Assembly: GCF_018987265.1 (NCBI RefSeq)
Contig: NZ_CP076854.1
Location: forward strand, 1,612,001 to 1,676,000
Source of the DNA: Rhizobium sp. WYJ-E13
Lineage (GTDB): Bacteria; Pseudomonadota; Alphaproteobacteria; Rhizobiales; Rhizobiaceae
Length of the DNA stretch: 64,000 nucleotides
Direction of reading: 5' to 3'
Positions 45,828 through 56,549 of this stretch are shown one piece after another. Both the position numbers and the translations under genes were made by a program. The stretch's first letter is position 1; each line of letters starts with the position of its first letter. Under the pieces are notes generated by a model. It saw nothing but the letters and a program-made list of their open reading frames with translations. It was not told the DNA's origin and did no database searches.

Positions 45828-46442
45828 TCACGCTGCGGCGATTCGTTTGAGGCAGTAGGAAAAGTGAGCATCCGGCTCAAGCGTTAGGAACTCGAAGCGC
45901 CATCCATAGTCGACACAGAATTTGTTGACCGCTTCGACAACTCCGTAGACGACGGGCTTGACCGTATTACCCGTACAGAAATCGTGGCCGGCAATCCTGC
46001 CCTCCTGCTTCACTTTGCGGTCCGCGAGCAGGAGTTCCTGCCACGTCAACGCGAAGGAATGATCGGTGTCGATATAGACCCAGTCGAAAGTGCCGTCGTC
46101 GAACTGGGACAACATATCGAGCGACGTGCCCTGACGGATGACAACGCGGCCCTCGGCGATCTCCGATCCGAATTTGCTGTTGATGATTTCGAGGCCTTCT
46201 GAGTATCGGTCCATATTCCAGGGATCGATGAGGTAGAGCTGCTGCGGTCGATTGCGTGCGACAATCTCCTCGCTGAAGGCGCCCTCTGCAACGCCGAGTT
46301 CGGCGACGACGCCACCTTTCGGCAGATTGTCGAGAAGCTTGCCGCGGTCGGGCAGCAATCGGGCATGCTCCGTGTGAACATCATCCAAAAAGGTCCGAGG
46401 TGTGCTCTGCCGAAGGGCCAACCGCTGCTCTCGTGTTGTCAT
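45828..46442 (-). CDS. Class I SAM-dependent methyltransferase
   Basis: A 204-residue enzyme. SAM motif GGVVAELGVAEGAFSEEI, motif II LYLIDPW, and FDWVYIDTDHSF, as in the Methyltransf_24 class often found in polysaccharide loci. Substrate unknown. It lies convergent to the epimerase gene and next to tRNA-Val. Confidence 0.82.
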   Translation of the reverse strand: MTTREQRLALRQSTPRTFLDDVHTEHARLLPDRGKLLDNLPKGGVVAELGVAEGAFSEEIVARNRPQQLYLIDPWNMDRYSEGLEIINSKFGSEIAEGRVVIRQGTSLDMLSQFDDGTFDWVYIDTDHSFALTWQELLLADRKVKQEGRIAGHDFCTGNTVKPVVYGVVEAVNKFCVDYGWRFEFLTLEPDAHFSYCLKRIAAA

Positions 46443-46601
46443 TTCCGCTCCTTATTCTCGCAGACGCACCTCTACAGAGAATGGCCCCCATGGGGAAGAG
46501 CGGCATGCACAGGCAAATTGTTCAGAATTTCAAAAAGAGGCTTGCGGTTCTTTCTCAATATCGCTAGAGACGCTGCACCGAACGATGACACAGAGCATCG
46601 C

Positions 46602-46677
46602 GGGCGATTAGCTCAGTTGGTAGAGCGCCTCGTTTACACCGAGGATGTCGGGAGTTCGAGTCTCTCATCGCCCACCA
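46602..46677 (+). tRNA. tRNA-Val (anticodon UAC)
   Basis: A 76-nt cloverleaf: acceptor GGGCGAT/ATCGCCC, D-arm with TAGCTCAGTTGGTAGAGC, anticodon stem CCTCG/CGAGG with loop TTTACAC (anticodon TAC), T-arm GGGAGTTCGAGTCTCTC-type, and an encoded CCA end. Downstream lie mobile-element remnants, so this tRNA may mark an integration boundary. Confidence 0.96.
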
Positions 46678-46932
46678 TGATTTCTCCGACTTCTTTTAAA
46701 GAGATATCACAATGACTCCCCGCTTGCGGCGGTCGTTCCTAGACTTGTTGTTACTGACAAGATTTTTAATTTCGAATGCACTAGCGCGATTCGCTCCCAA
46801 ACCCATGTCACCGGTTTGTCGAGCGCTCAAATTGTCCGTGGATGTTCCATTGGGAAGTTGATATGCCGGAGTTTGAAGCTGTCTCGACCTTAGCTCTGAG
46901 ACTTGGCGAATGCTCTCGTTATAGGTTTTTTT

Positions 46933-47067
46933 ATGCCAAAGAAAAGCTCAATGACGCACATTACAGGCTTGGACACAGTGAGAGCAGCAGCCGCATTGTC
47001 TGTGGTGTTTGCTCACCTGCTCGGCCCCTCAATGCCGGGTATTACTAAATATTTGTTCACAGGGTAA
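46933..47067 (+). pseudogene. Acyltransferase-3 family gene, truncated by the IS3 element
   Basis: Forty-four codons read MPKKSSMTHITGLDTVRAAAAL, then SVVFAHLLGP, the start of acyltransferase-3 proteins (L-x-x-LRA-x-A-x-x-VV-x-x-H) that O-acetylate surface sugars. The frame ends at TAA contributed by the IS left end. The rest was not found beyond the element. Confidence 0.7.
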
Positions 47068-47115
47068 TCCCCCCGCCAATTAACGGGCTTCAAAAGTAGA
47101 ATTTTCTCGGGCTTT

Positions 47116-47397
47116 ATGAACGAGGAGATTTTGATGAAGACGAGCAGATTTAGCGAACCCCAAATCCTTGCCATCCTGCGCCAGGCAGAAGGCGGCGTTC
47201 CGGTGCCGGAGTTATGCCGGGAACATGGAATGAGCACCGCCTCCTTTTACAAGTGGCGTTCGAAGTATGGCGGTATGGACGCCTCTATGATCAGCCAGAT
47301 GAAGGCTCTGGAGGATGAGAACCGTCGGCTGAAGAAGATGTATGCGGAGATGAGCATGCAAGCGGAACTGCTGAAGGAGGCTTTGGGAAAAAAATGA
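47116..47397 (+). CDS. IS3-family OrfA (transposase helix-turn-helix subunit)
   Basis: A 93-residue OrfA with [21 protein letters not shown], a helix-turn-helix, and a C-terminal leucine-zipper region ([28 protein letters not shown]). It ends in a run of seven A residues overlapping orfB, the usual place for -1 frameshifting that makes the OrfAB transposase. Confidence 0.93.
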   Translation: MNEEILMKTSRFSEPQILAILRQAEGGVPVPELCREHGMSTASFYKWRSKYGGMDASMISQMKALEDENRRLKKMYAEMSMQAELLKEALGKK

Positions 47398-48221
47398 CAC
47401 GGCCATCTCAACGCCGAGAGATGGCCGGGAAAGCTGTGGCGTTGCACGGGGTGAGCATTGCACTTGCCTGCCGCACCTTCGAGGTCGGCGAGACCTGCTA
47501 TCGTTACAGCGCCAAGCTGAACGACGAGAACGAGCAGATCGCCGATCTCCTGATCGGGCTGACGCGGGCAAAGAAGACCTGGGGCTTTGGCCTGTGCTTT
47601 CTATACCTGCGGAATGTCCGAGGACATCGCTGGAACCACAAGCGCGTCTACCGCATCTACCGCGAGCTGGAGTTAAACCTCAGGATCAAGCCACGCAAGC
47701 GTTTGAGGCGGGACAAACCCGACGCTCTGACTGTGCCGGATGCGCCTAACCTGGTCTGGTCAATGGATTTCATGGCGGATCGTTTGGAGGATGGTCGGCA
47801 ATTCCGACTGTTGAATGTCCTGGACGACTTCAACCGCGAGGGACTGGGCATCGAGGTGGACTTTTCGCTGCCTGCTGAACGCGTCATCCGCAGCCTGAAC
47901 CAGATCATCGAATGGCGAGGCAGACCATTCGCCATTCGTGTGGATAACGGACCTGAGTATGTCAGCGGCAAACTGATGGAATGGGCCGAAAAGCAAGGAA
48001 TTGCCTTGAGCCACATTCAGCCCGGAAAGCCGCAACAGAATGCCTATGTCGAGCGCTACAACCGCACCGTCCGACATGAATGGCTTGATCAACACATCAT
48101 CGAAAGCATTGAGGAGGCGCAGGAATTCGCCACGCAGTGGCTATGGACCTACAACAACGAACGGCCCAATATGGGCATCGGCGGCATCACACCCGCCCAG
48201 AAACTGAAAATGGCCGCGTGA
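47394..48221 (+). CDS. IS3-family OrfB (DDE transposase)
   Basis: A 275-residue rve integrase-type domain: first Asp in SMDFMAD, second in RVDNGPEY, and Glu in [15 protein letters not shown]. The HTH_21 region [17 protein letters not shown] lies before it. It overlaps orfA by 4 bp and is intact, so the element may still be active. Confidence 0.94.
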   Translation: MTRPSQRREMAGKAVALHGVSIALACRTFEVGETCYRYSAKLNDENEQIADLLIGLTRAKKTWGFGLCFLYLRNVRGHRWNHKRVYRIYRELELNLRIKPRKRLRRDKPDALTVPDAPNLVWSMDFMADRLEDGRQFRLLNVLDDFNREGLGIEVDFSLPAERVIRSLNQIIEWRGRPFAIRVDNGPEYVSGKLMEWAEKQGIALSHIQPGKPQQNAYVERYNRTVRHEWLDQHIIESIEEAQEFATQWLWTYNNERPNMGIGGITPAQKLKMAA

Positions 48222-48260
48222 ATTCTACTGCGAAGCCCCGTTCAAAACGGGGGGATTACC

Positions 48261-48418
48261 GATCTGATTGATCGGATGGTTGGCGATGCGAGTGAGGACA
48301 TCGCGGAGATAGGCCTCAGGGTCGATACCGTTCAGCTTTGCTATTTCGATGAGAGAAAGAATGCCTGCTGCGCGCTCACCACCATGATCGGATCCGACGA
48401 ATAACCAATTGTTTCGAC
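48261..48418 (-). pseudogene. IS66-family transposase (TnpC) C-terminal remnant
   Basis: The reverse strand reads RNNWLFVGSDHGGERAAGIL, SLIEIAKLNGIDPEAYLRDV, LTRIANHPINQI, the C-terminal part of IS66 TnpC. It is cut on one side by the IS3 end and has no start. It shows that an IS66 copy was here before the IS3 element. Confidence 0.78.
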
Positions 48419-48461
48419 CTCACTTCCTCAACGCATCAGGAGAATCAAGACGTGCTGGAGG

Positions 48462-49412
48462 TCAGTTTGGGAGAATCCGGCTGTCTTCGGATTGCAGGAA
48501 CCAGTCGTAAACAGCACGAATTCCGTCCTCCAAGGCAATCCCTGGCTTCCAGCCCATGCTCTTGAGCTTGTCGCTGCCCATGAGCTTACGCGGTGTACCG
48601 TCGGGCTTGGAGAGATCGTGGACAATCTTTCCGTTATATCCGACAACACGGCAAACCAATCGCGTTAGCTCGATGATTTCGATATCCTCTCCTGATCCGA
48701 CGTTGACGTGCTGCGCGCCCGAATAGGATTTCAATAGAAACACGAGCGCATCGGCACAATCGTCGACATGAAGGAATTCACGTCGGGGGGTTCCTGTTCC
48801 CCAGACCGTAATCTCGGATGCCCCATCCAACTTCGCCATGTGGGCCTTGCGAATCAACGCCGGGAGCACATGACTGGACTGTAGATCGAAATTGTCACCC
48901 GGACCGTACAGATTGGTGGGCATAGCAGAAATATAATCGCGCCCGTGCTGCTTACGATAGGCTTCGGCCAGCTTGATCCCAGCGATCTTGGCGACGGCAT
49001 ACCATTCATTTGTCGGCTCGAGTGGGCCAGTCAAAAGCGCATCTTCCGATATCGGCTGCGTCGCAAACTTTGGATAAATGCAGCTTGAGCCGAGAAACAG
49101 CAGCCTATCGACGTCATTGCGATGCGCCGCTTCGAAGATATTGGCTTCAATGATGAGATTGTCGTAGAGAAAGTCCGCTGGGAAGGTGTTGTTCGCGAGA
49201 ATACCTCCCACCTTCGCAGCCGCGAGAATGATAGCATCCGGTCTGGTAGACTGCAAAAAATGCTCGACCTCATCCTGGCGCTTGAGATCAAGCTCCTGAC
49301 GCGTCGCTGTGATGACGCTGCAGTCTTCGGATTGAAGCCGGCGCACAAGAGCGCTTCCGACCATGCCGCGATGACCCGCAACCCAGATTTTCTTGTTGGA
49401 CAAATCGTACAC
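48462..49412 (-). CDS. fcl: GDP-L-fucose synthase
   Basis: A 316-residue epimerase-reductase: NADP motif VAGHRGMVGSALVRRL, FLGSSCIYPKFATQPI, catalytic Tyr-Lys in WYAVAKIAGIKL, and PTNLYGPGDNFD. It turns GDP-4-keto-6-deoxymannose into GDP-L-fucose. GTG at 49412 directly abuts the gmd stop, so gmd-fcl form an operon. Fucose would enter a surface glycan. Confidence 0.96.
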   Translation of the reverse strand: MYDLSNKKIWVAGHRGMVGSALVRRLQSEDCSVITATRQELDLKRQDEVEHFLQSTRPDAIILAAAKVGGILANNTFPADFLYDNLIIEANIFEAAHRNDVDRLLFLGSSCIYPKFATQPISEDALLTGPLEPTNEWYAVAKIAGIKLAEAYRKQHGRDYISAMPTNLYGPGDNFDLQSSHVLPALIRKAHMAKLDGASEITVWGTGTPRREFLHVDDCADALVFLLKSYSGAQHVNVGSGEDIEIIELTRLVCRVVGYNGKIVHDLSKPDGTPRKLMGSDKLKSMGWKPGIALEDGIRAVYDWFLQSEDSRILPN

Positions 49413-50510
<1,098 letters not shown>

Positions 50511-50633
50511 TTATGGAAACGACCCGGCGAGTGCAACCCCCATGTGCTGGCAATCCGGACGCTCAGTGTTGACGTGGGGCCGTCACAATGAGACTAGAGT
50601 TTTTCTGATTGTTAGATGCCCAAGGGGAAAGAT

Positions 50634-51689
50634 ATGATCCTGGTGACGGGAGGAGCAGGCTTCATCGGCGCGAACTTCGTGCTCGATTGGCTTGACATTC
50701 ATGACGAGCCGGTTGTCAACCTTGATGCTCTTACTTATGCGGGCAACTTAGAGAACCTTGCCTCTGTCCAGAATGACTCTCGCCACCTTTTTGTGAAGGG
50801 TAGCATTGCTGACTACAACCTTGTTGAGGAACTGCTGCGTCGCCATCGACCGCGGGCGATCCTGAACTTTGCTGCCGAAAGCCACGTGGATCGATCGATC
50901 CACGGACCTGAAGAGTTTATTCAGACGAATATAGTTGGCACGTTCCGCCTGCTGGAGGCCGTGCGCGGTTTTCTTTCCTTGCAGGATGAAGCCTTCCGAG
51001 AGAATTTTCGTTTTCTTCACGTCTCGACAGACGAAGTTTACGGCTCGCTTGGACCGACAGAAGCCGCATTTCACGAAGACCGGAAATATGAGCCCAACAG
51101 CCCCTATTCAGCCAGTAAGGCGGCAAGCGATCATCTGGTCCGCGCGTATCATCACACCTACGGTTTGCCGGTACTGACAACGAATTGCTCGAACAATTAC
51201 GGTCCTTATCATTTTCCGGAAAAGCTCATCCCGTTGGTGATCCATAACGCCTTGTCAGGTAAATCAATCCCGGTCTACGGGGACGGCATGCAGATTCGCG
51301 ACTGGCTGTTCGTCAAGGATCACTGCAGCGCGATCCGGCACGTCCTGGAAAAGGGTGCCGTCGGTGAAACCTACAATGTAGGTGGCAGGAACGAACTCGC
51401 AAATATAGCTGTCGTCCGCCAGCTATGCACGATCCTCGACGAGTTGAGACCCAACGCGAACGGCACCAGCTACGCATCGCTGATCACATTTGTACGCGAC
51501 CGGCCGGGTCATGATCGACGTTACGCCATAGATGCGACCAAGATCGAACGCGACCTTGGCTGGCGGCCGAGCGAAACGTTCGAGACTGGCATCCGCAAGA
51601 CGGTCGAATGGTATCTCGACAACGAGGACTGGGTGAACAACGTCACGAGTGGTAGCTATCGCCAGTGGATCGATCGCCATTATCGGTAA
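50634..51689 (+). CDS. rfbB: dTDP-glucose 4,6-dehydratase
   Basis: A 351-residue dehydratase: [39 protein letters not shown], catalytic [20 protein letters not shown] and [21 protein letters not shown] 50634 lies 8 bp after AGGGG; the upstream ATG at 50616 lacks a site. It makes dTDP-4-keto-6-deoxyglucose, a precursor of rhamnose and other deoxysugars; no rfbA, C or D is in the window. Confidence 0.96.
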   Translation: MILVTGGAGFIGANFVLDWLDIHDEPVVNLDALTYAGNLENLASVQNDSRHLFVKGSIADYNLVEELLRRHRPRAILNFAAESHVDRSIHGPEEFIQTNIVGTFRLLEAVRGFLSLQDEAFRENFRFLHVSTDEVYGSLGPTEAAFHEDRKYEPNSPYSASKAASDHLVRAYHHTYGLPVLTTNCSNNYGPYHFPEKLIPLVIHNALSGKSIPVYGDGMQIRDWLFVKDHCSAIRHVLEKGAVGETYNVGGRNELANIAVVRQLCTILDELRPNANGTSYASLITFVRDRPGHDRRYAIDATKIERDLGWRPSETFETGIRKTVEWYLDNEDWVNNVTSGSYRQWIDRHYR

Positions 51690-51737
51690 GCGCTGCTGGT
51701 AACTTTTCCCACCTTCAGCTTTCTATGCTGCCTATCC

Positions 51738-52709
51738 TCAGTAACGCAGGAGACGGTGCAAAACACGCTTGACTGCAAATGGAATATAGCGTTGCGCCCA
51801 TCTGCGCCTTGCGACAGCAGCAGCCGGCCGAAGACCACCGGAAAATTCAGGTGAGATCGTCCTTATTTCCGATAGCGCTCGCATCAGCGCTGCCTCATAG
51901 GCTGCATAAACAGCTTCGGGCTCCCTGCAGACGGAAGTATAGAATGTAGACAGCCTGTCAAAACTGCCATTCGCCAGCAACTGAAATTGATGGAAGTGAT
52001 AGAAGATTAACGGCGCTCCTTCGACCAATATCCGACCCGACGTATCCTGGGCGAAGTGTAGCTTCTCATAGTTCCAAGGCGCTGTTCCCGCCCCCGGATG
52101 CATGATGATATGGCACTTCGGATAGAGATCCGGCCACTCATCGAGATATTTCTGATCGCCCATTTTCCCATCTTCGAGACGATAGTAACACCATTCGATG
52201 CACTGTTCACGCCAACGCGCAAGACACCGCATGCCCTCCTCGTCACGTCGGAAACTGACCCATTCAACGCAGAAGCGGCCGTTCACCTCTCGATCCTGAA
52301 GGCGCGGCGCAAACCGATGTTCAATAATGGCGATTGAACTGTCACCGATCTCATCGAAAATCGGCTTTAGCGGCGAGTAGAACAGCAGGTCGGAATCGAG
52401 ATAGGTGATGAAATCAATTTCCTTATGCCGGTCAAGTATGAATGATGGCAGGCTGGGCGACAGGGTCCAGCAATATTCTGCAACACCGCGCGACTTCTTT
52501 GCCTCAAGCAGTTCGGGCGTTTCAAGTTCAGCCAAGGCGATGCAGGTAATATAGGGCTTCTGCGCTGCGGTTAGGATATCTTGCGCCTGGCGATCCATGC
52601 AAAGCACAAAGATATGTGCATCCGGGCACCATTTGACCAGGCTTTCTATCATGGCGAGACCCTTGATGAGATAGCCACTGTCGAAAAGTGTACAGAAGTA
52701 GTTCGTCAT
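51738..52709 (-). CDS. Glycosyltransferase, GT8-like
   Basis: A 323-residue transferase-type protein: YFCTLFDSGYLIKGLAMIESL, metal-binding DSDLLFYSPL (D-x-D) and KYLDEWPDLYP, HPGAGTAPWNYEKL as in LPS alpha-galactosyltransferase-like enzymes. ATG 52709 overlaps the stop of the preceding methyltransferase gene (ATGA). Last gene of the long minus-strand operon; the sugar donor is unknown. Confidence 0.85.
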   Translation of the reverse strand: MTNYFCTLFDSGYLIKGLAMIESLVKWCPDAHIFVLCMDRQAQDILTAAQKPYITCIALAELETPELLEAKKSRGVAEYCWTLSPSLPSFILDRHKEIDFITYLDSDLLFYSPLKPIFDEIGDSSIAIIEHRFAPRLQDREVNGRFCVEWVSFRRDEEGMRCLARWREQCIEWCYYRLEDGKMGDQKYLDEWPDLYPKCHIIMHPGAGTAPWNYEKLHFAQDTSGRILVEGAPLIFYHFHQFQLLANGSFDRLSTFYTSVCREPEAVYAAYEAALMRALSEIRTISPEFSGGLRPAAAVARRRWAQRYIPFAVKRVLHRLLRY

Positions 52710-53524
52710 GATCTTGATTGTTTCCTGCACAGATAAGTACGGTTTGCACTGCCTTTGCTGGGATCGTCCGGATCCGGGCTATTGTTCAGCGTGAACGTAG
52801 CCTGAACTTCAAGCCCATGAAGCTCGAAGAGATCAAGAAGCTCAGGTTCGGAAAAGTGAATTTCGACGGTCTCGACACCGTAAGCCTGCTTACGGAAATA
52901 TTTGGTCGGCTCGCCGTACACGACGGGCGTACGGTGAAAAATAACATGGCCTTTGGCTACGCGAGCGCTCTCGGCAATTGCAGCCTTATAATCCGGAATA
53001 TGCAGCAGACAGCACCCGGAAACCACCACATCGAAGGCTTCGTCAGCATACCGAAGGCGCGTTGCGTCCTCCAAATCGAACGAACAGGCGGGGTAGGTGC
53101 GGCGCGCCATTTCGATAAAGGCACCTGAGTAATCACAGCCGTGATAGCGCAATGGCAGGCCGCTGACTTCAAGCACCTCGGAATAATATCCGCTTGAACA
53201 GCCTATTTCGAGTAAAGACGCCTGTGACGGAAAATCTCCGATCCTGCTCAAGGCTGCAGTAAACACATCGAATACATCGATTGCGGCACCGGCGCGATAA
53301 TCCTTCAACTGTCTCTCGACGAGCGCCCGTTGACGTGCGGGTAGATCTTCCGCCTTCCAAGAGTCGGCAAGACGCAACGCTTCGCCATCCCTCTTGTCAA
53401 CATCTATCTCAACATAATGCGACGACACGGAACCCGCAGGCCGCAATCGGTCATGTATAGATTTCAAATATCTTTTCAACACCGGAAAGCGGTTGAGGGT
53501 GTTACGAAGCAGCAGTGACATCAT
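52706..53524 (-). CDS. SAM-dependent methyltransferase
   Basis: A 272-residue enzyme: motif I LLEIGCSSGYYSEVL, motif II HGCDYSGAFIEMAR, and FDVVVSGCCLLHIPDYKAA. C-terminal HFSEPELLDLFELHG. The 5' end overlaps the CgeB-like gene by 23 bp. Probably methylates a sugar in the glycan. Confidence 0.85.
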   Translation of the reverse strand: MMSLLLRNTLNRFPVLKRYLKSIHDRLRPAGSVSSHYVEIDVDKRDGEALRLADSWKAEDLPARQRALVERQLKDYRAGAAIDVFDVFTAALSRIGDFPSQASLLEIGCSSGYYSEVLEVSGLPLRYHGCDYSGAFIEMARRTYPACSFDLEDATRLRYADEAFDVVVSGCCLLHIPDYKAAIAESARVAKGHVIFHRTPVVYGEPTKYFRKQAYGVETVEIHFSEPELLDLFELHGLEVQATFTLNNSPDPDDPSKGSANRTYLCRKQSRS

Positions 53525-54653
53525 CCCCCATTTCCAAATGTCTTTTGAGAATTGGGACCAGTTCTTCCATTCTCTTCTTGTAGGTATGGTCCTTCAGCGT
53601 TCTGGCCTGACCAGCCTTGGCGATTGCCTCGGCTTCTTGCGGATGCTCGACATAATAGCGCACAAGTTCGGCTGCTTCTTCAGGATTAGAATAGGCAACG
53701 ACTTCTTTGCCAACCTCAAATATCTCACCGAGATTGTCTTTACGATCCGTGATCAGCAGCGACCCGACGCCGGTCGCCTCATAGAGCCGCATGTTGTTGG
53801 CGTTATTTTCAGCGACATTGATATGCCGATTGACGGTGATTCGGCTGCGGGCCAGTGCGCGGTACATATCCGGACCCCAAACTTCACCGTTGTGGCGCTT
53901 GCGAATCGGAGAGGAGCGCGGAAGTGTCCTAGCACCATAGCCAAAAAACTGTATCGGCGTTGTGTCTGCCAAATGTTCAAGCAGCGGAATTGCCTTTCCA
54001 TGATGACGGCTTATGCCGCCAACGAAGCTCACCGGCACGTCGCGTTGAACCTCACCGAGTATTTCGAGCACCCGGGTGTCAAAGCCAATGCGGAAATATT
54101 CGGACCTTATACCTATCTCACGAAAACGAGGCACAAAGTGAGGAAAAGACGTAAGAATGAGATCATAGGGACGCAGAAAACCATCCGGCGGCAGCGGACA
54201 AGCGATCTGGCCAACGATCAAGGGCACCGTCTTTTTCAGTTCGATTAGCGCGTGAGGCGGAAAGAAGCTGAGATCCTGACAATAAAGCACATCGGGCTTG
54301 AATGCTCGAACCCGTGCCATTGCGACCTCAAGCAAACCAGGGAGGGCCGCCAGTCGCGCGCCGATATAAGGTAGCCTGAAAAACCGATGCGGTAATTTCA
54401 TCGCCCATGGACTGAATGGTTCATTGTTCTCGCGCGCCCACGCCGATTGAAGCGGAACACAATTTCCAATGATGTCGACGACATCGCAACCCAGGGCCTT
54501 TAAGTGGCGCGAGTAGAAATCGGAAGTGCCGAACGCAGCCTCAAGCAAATAATCTGTTTGCCTTTCGGAGGAAGCCGACCGCAAATCCCGATTGCGACGA
54601 TAAAACATCGTCAGAAATCTGGAATAATAGGTGTCGAATACGGCAATCCGCAT
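53502..54653 (-). CDS. Glycosyltransferase, CgeB-like
   Basis: A 383-residue GT-B type enzyme: MRIAVFDTYYSRFLTMFYRR, DVLYCQDLSFFPP, and C-terminal AENNANNMRLYEATGVGSLL, the nucleotide-sugar motif of CgeB-type (spore-maturation-like) transferases, followed by YYVEHPQEAEAIAKAG. Donor and acceptor are unknown. It sits among methyltransferases in the operon. Confidence 0.87.
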   Translation of the reverse strand: MRIAVFDTYYSRFLTMFYRRNRDLRSASSERQTDYLLEAAFGTSDFYSRHLKALGCDVVDIIGNCVPLQSAWARENNEPFSPWAMKLPHRFFRLPYIGARLAALPGLLEVAMARVRAFKPDVLYCQDLSFFPPHALIELKKTVPLIVGQIACPLPPDGFLRPYDLILTSFPHFVPRFREIGIRSEYFRIGFDTRVLEILGEVQRDVPVSFVGGISRHHGKAIPLLEHLADTTPIQFFGYGARTLPRSSPIRKRHNGEVWGPDMYRALARSRITVNRHINVAENNANNMRLYEATGVGSLLITDRKDNLGEIFEVGKEVVAYSNPEEAAELVRYYVEHPQEAEAIAKAGQARTLKDHTYKKRMEELVPILKRHLEMGDDVTAAS

Positions 54654-54665
54654 GAAGTTAGATCC

Positions 54666-55673
54666 CTAGTTGCTTTTCGCGGAGAGCCGTAGCTCCACCA
54701 ATAGGCTATCACCCTGTCCCAATGCGTCCAACGTACGGTTTGCAAAGCCCATCATGACACCTGCAAGGCGTGCGCCGCGCGAAGCAGCGACATTGCGGAC
54801 TTTTCGAACAAAGCTTGGGGGCCGCTGAAAGTTGCCGCTTTCCGACCAGGTATTGGAGGCCTTCCCCTCCTGCCGCTGTTCCCGCGAGGTCCGAAGCTGG
54901 ATAACCGACCAAAGATTGGGCGTGATCGTTCTGACGCGCTCGACATCGTAACCGGATTTCCGAGCAAGCAGCGTGAAGGAAGTCCGATTGAAATGGTTCT
55001 GGTGGTATGGAATGTGCCAGTTTATCCAGCGACCCTTCCAGATTTTACGGTGGAAGGAACCGGTGTTCGGAAAGGCCAGAATGACGCGCCCGCCTTTATT
55101 GAGGCGATCTTTCAGAGCCCCAAGCATCGCAAGCGGATCAGGCACGTGTTCAATCACCTGATTCAACACGATAAGATCGAATTTCTGATCGGCAAACGGC
55201 ACATCATAGATGTTGCCGATATGAACGCGTAACGCATACTTATCGGCAATGGTGCGAACGTTCGGATCAGCCTCGACACCCCAGCATTCCACCCCGAGTT
55301 TGCGCATCTCAAGCAGAGAGAGGCAGGAGCCGCAGCCAATGTCCAGAACCTTCTGCCCGGGCTTAGCAAGATAGTGGCCCTGGTTGTCAGTGCCTGCAAT
55401 CCACCGGCGAAGCCTTGCAAAAGGTTTCTCGACGAGCGCGGCTTCCTTTTCCAGCGCATCAAAATTGATCTCCCGTCGGGGATAGTAGTTGCTGTAGAGT
55501 CCCGGGAGATCCTCTTCCGTTAGACGCGGCGCAGTCGACATATGGCCGCAGGAAACACATCGATCTATCGAATAGACCCCCGGGCAACCGTATCGATCAT
55601 CGCTGATGCGCTCGATAAAGGTCTGCATTTGCGATCCACATGCGATGCAGTGCTGCTGCAAACCACCACTCAT
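54666..55673 (-). CDS. Methyltransferase with N-terminal zinc-ribbon-like motif
   Basis: A 335-residue enzyme starting MSGGLQQHCIACGSQM at 55673, chosen because it overlaps the preceding stop as ATGA after GGAAGG. The N-terminus has CIAC and CVSC, a probable zinc site; then KVLDIGCGSCLSLLEMRKLG and LIVLNQVIEHVPDPLAML mark the SAM domain. Such proteins are common in deoxysugar C-methylation or glycan capping. Confidence 0.85.
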   Translation of the reverse strand: MSGGLQQHCIACGSQMQTFIERISDDRYGCPGVYSIDRCVSCGHMSTAPRLTEEDLPGLYSNYYPRREINFDALEKEAALVEKPFARLRRWIAGTDNQGHYLAKPGQKVLDIGCGSCLSLLEMRKLGVECWGVEADPNVRTIADKYALRVHIGNIYDVPFADQKFDLIVLNQVIEHVPDPLAMLGALKDRLNKGGRVILAFPNTGSFHRKIWKGRWINWHIPYHQNHFNRTSFTLLARKSGYDVERVRTITPNLWSVIQLRTSREQRQEGKASNTWSESGNFQRPPSFVRKVRNVAASRGARLAGVMMGFANRTLDALGQGDSLLVELRLSAKSN

Positions 55674-56548
55674 ACCATTCCTTCCTTTCGTTTTGTCAGC
55701 GACCACCATGTCATCAACGTGCGCATGCATGAAAAATATGCCATGCGGCCTGGCGCAGTAATGCGCTGCAGCGGCGACCCGACGAGCGAGTAGAAAATGA
55801 GACGCTGAAACACATTGTGAGGTGAACGCCGACCAAAAAGCCGCTTTCGCCATGAAAGCCCGGACGCATCGTTTCCATAGACGGGAGGCGAATACACAAT
55901 TGCGCTACTGCTGACAATGAGAGGCACACCCGCGCGTCTGAAGCGCATGGCGATTTCGTAGTCAGCCAGATAATGTGGCAGAAGGAACGGCCGCATACCA
56001 CCGTACCTTTTGAATAGTACGGCAGGATAGATCGTGCCTCGACCACTCAGGGCATCGACCCGATACTGGCCGCGTGGTGATCGCTTTTCAGTTTCACTCA
56101 ACTCCGAGAGCAAATCCCAGACGGCAAGCCTGTTGATGTCTACTCTTGCCCCGATGCTTACGAGAGGAGGGTCGCGTCCTTCTTCATGGATAACGCTTCC
56201 GACAGCGGCTCCCCCATTTTTGATCGACGCATAAACCAAGGTCTCTATATAACGTTCGCCAAACCAAGTATCGTTGTTTAGGAAAAGGACAAAATCTTCC
56301 GCTCCGCAAGATGGGAGCACATATTTGAGCCCTTCCTCGATGGCACCACCCCACCAAAGGTTGCCGTTTCCTCGGATTCGGATCACATCGTCCTGTGACT
56401 GCAGGTATGCTGCGGTTCCATCAGTTGAACCATCATCGACGACAACGATCGTTAAAGCGTGAAATAGGCTCTGCTTCCTCAGAACGTCCAACACTTTCTT
56501 AGTGTGTTCAAGCCGATTGAAAACAGGAATAATAACATTCACGCGCAT
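55670..56548 (-). CDS. Glycosyltransferase family 2
   Basis: A 292-residue GT-A enzyme: MRVNVIIPVFNRLEHTKKVL, VVVDDGSTDGT, FLNNDTWFGERYIE and PHYLADYEIAMRFRRAG. The NLWWGGAIEEG segment resembles rhamnosyl-type GT2 proteins, but the sugar is unproven. ATG 56548 has an AGGA site 8 bp upstream and begins just after the TAG of the previous gene. Confidence 0.92.
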   Translation of the reverse strand: MRVNVIIPVFNRLEHTKKVLDVLRKQSLFHALTIVVVDDGSTDGTAAYLQSQDDVIRIRGNGNLWWGGAIEEGLKYVLPSCGAEDFVLFLNNDTWFGERYIETLVYASIKNGGAAVGSVIHEEGRDPPLVSIGARVDINRLAVWDLLSELSETEKRSPRGQYRVDALSGRGTIYPAVLFKRYGGMRPFLLPHYLADYEIAMRFRRAGVPLIVSSSAIVYSPPVYGNDASGLSWRKRLFGRRSPHNVFQRLIFYSLVGSPLQRITAPGRMAYFSCMRTLMTWWSLTKRKEGMV

Positions 56549-56549
56549 G

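Larger units (their letters stand above)
47065..48258 (+). mobile_element. IS3-family insertion sequence
   Basis: Terminal inverted repeats TAATCCCCCCG and CGGGGGGATTA bound the element, and similarity between the ends extends inward (GGCTTC, GTAGAATT). It carries orfA and orfB with the IS3 DDE transposase. The flanking bases do not form a target duplication: the left side is an acyltransferase gene and the right side an IS66 remnant, so the element joined or deleted adjacent DNA after insertion. Confidence 0.92.
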
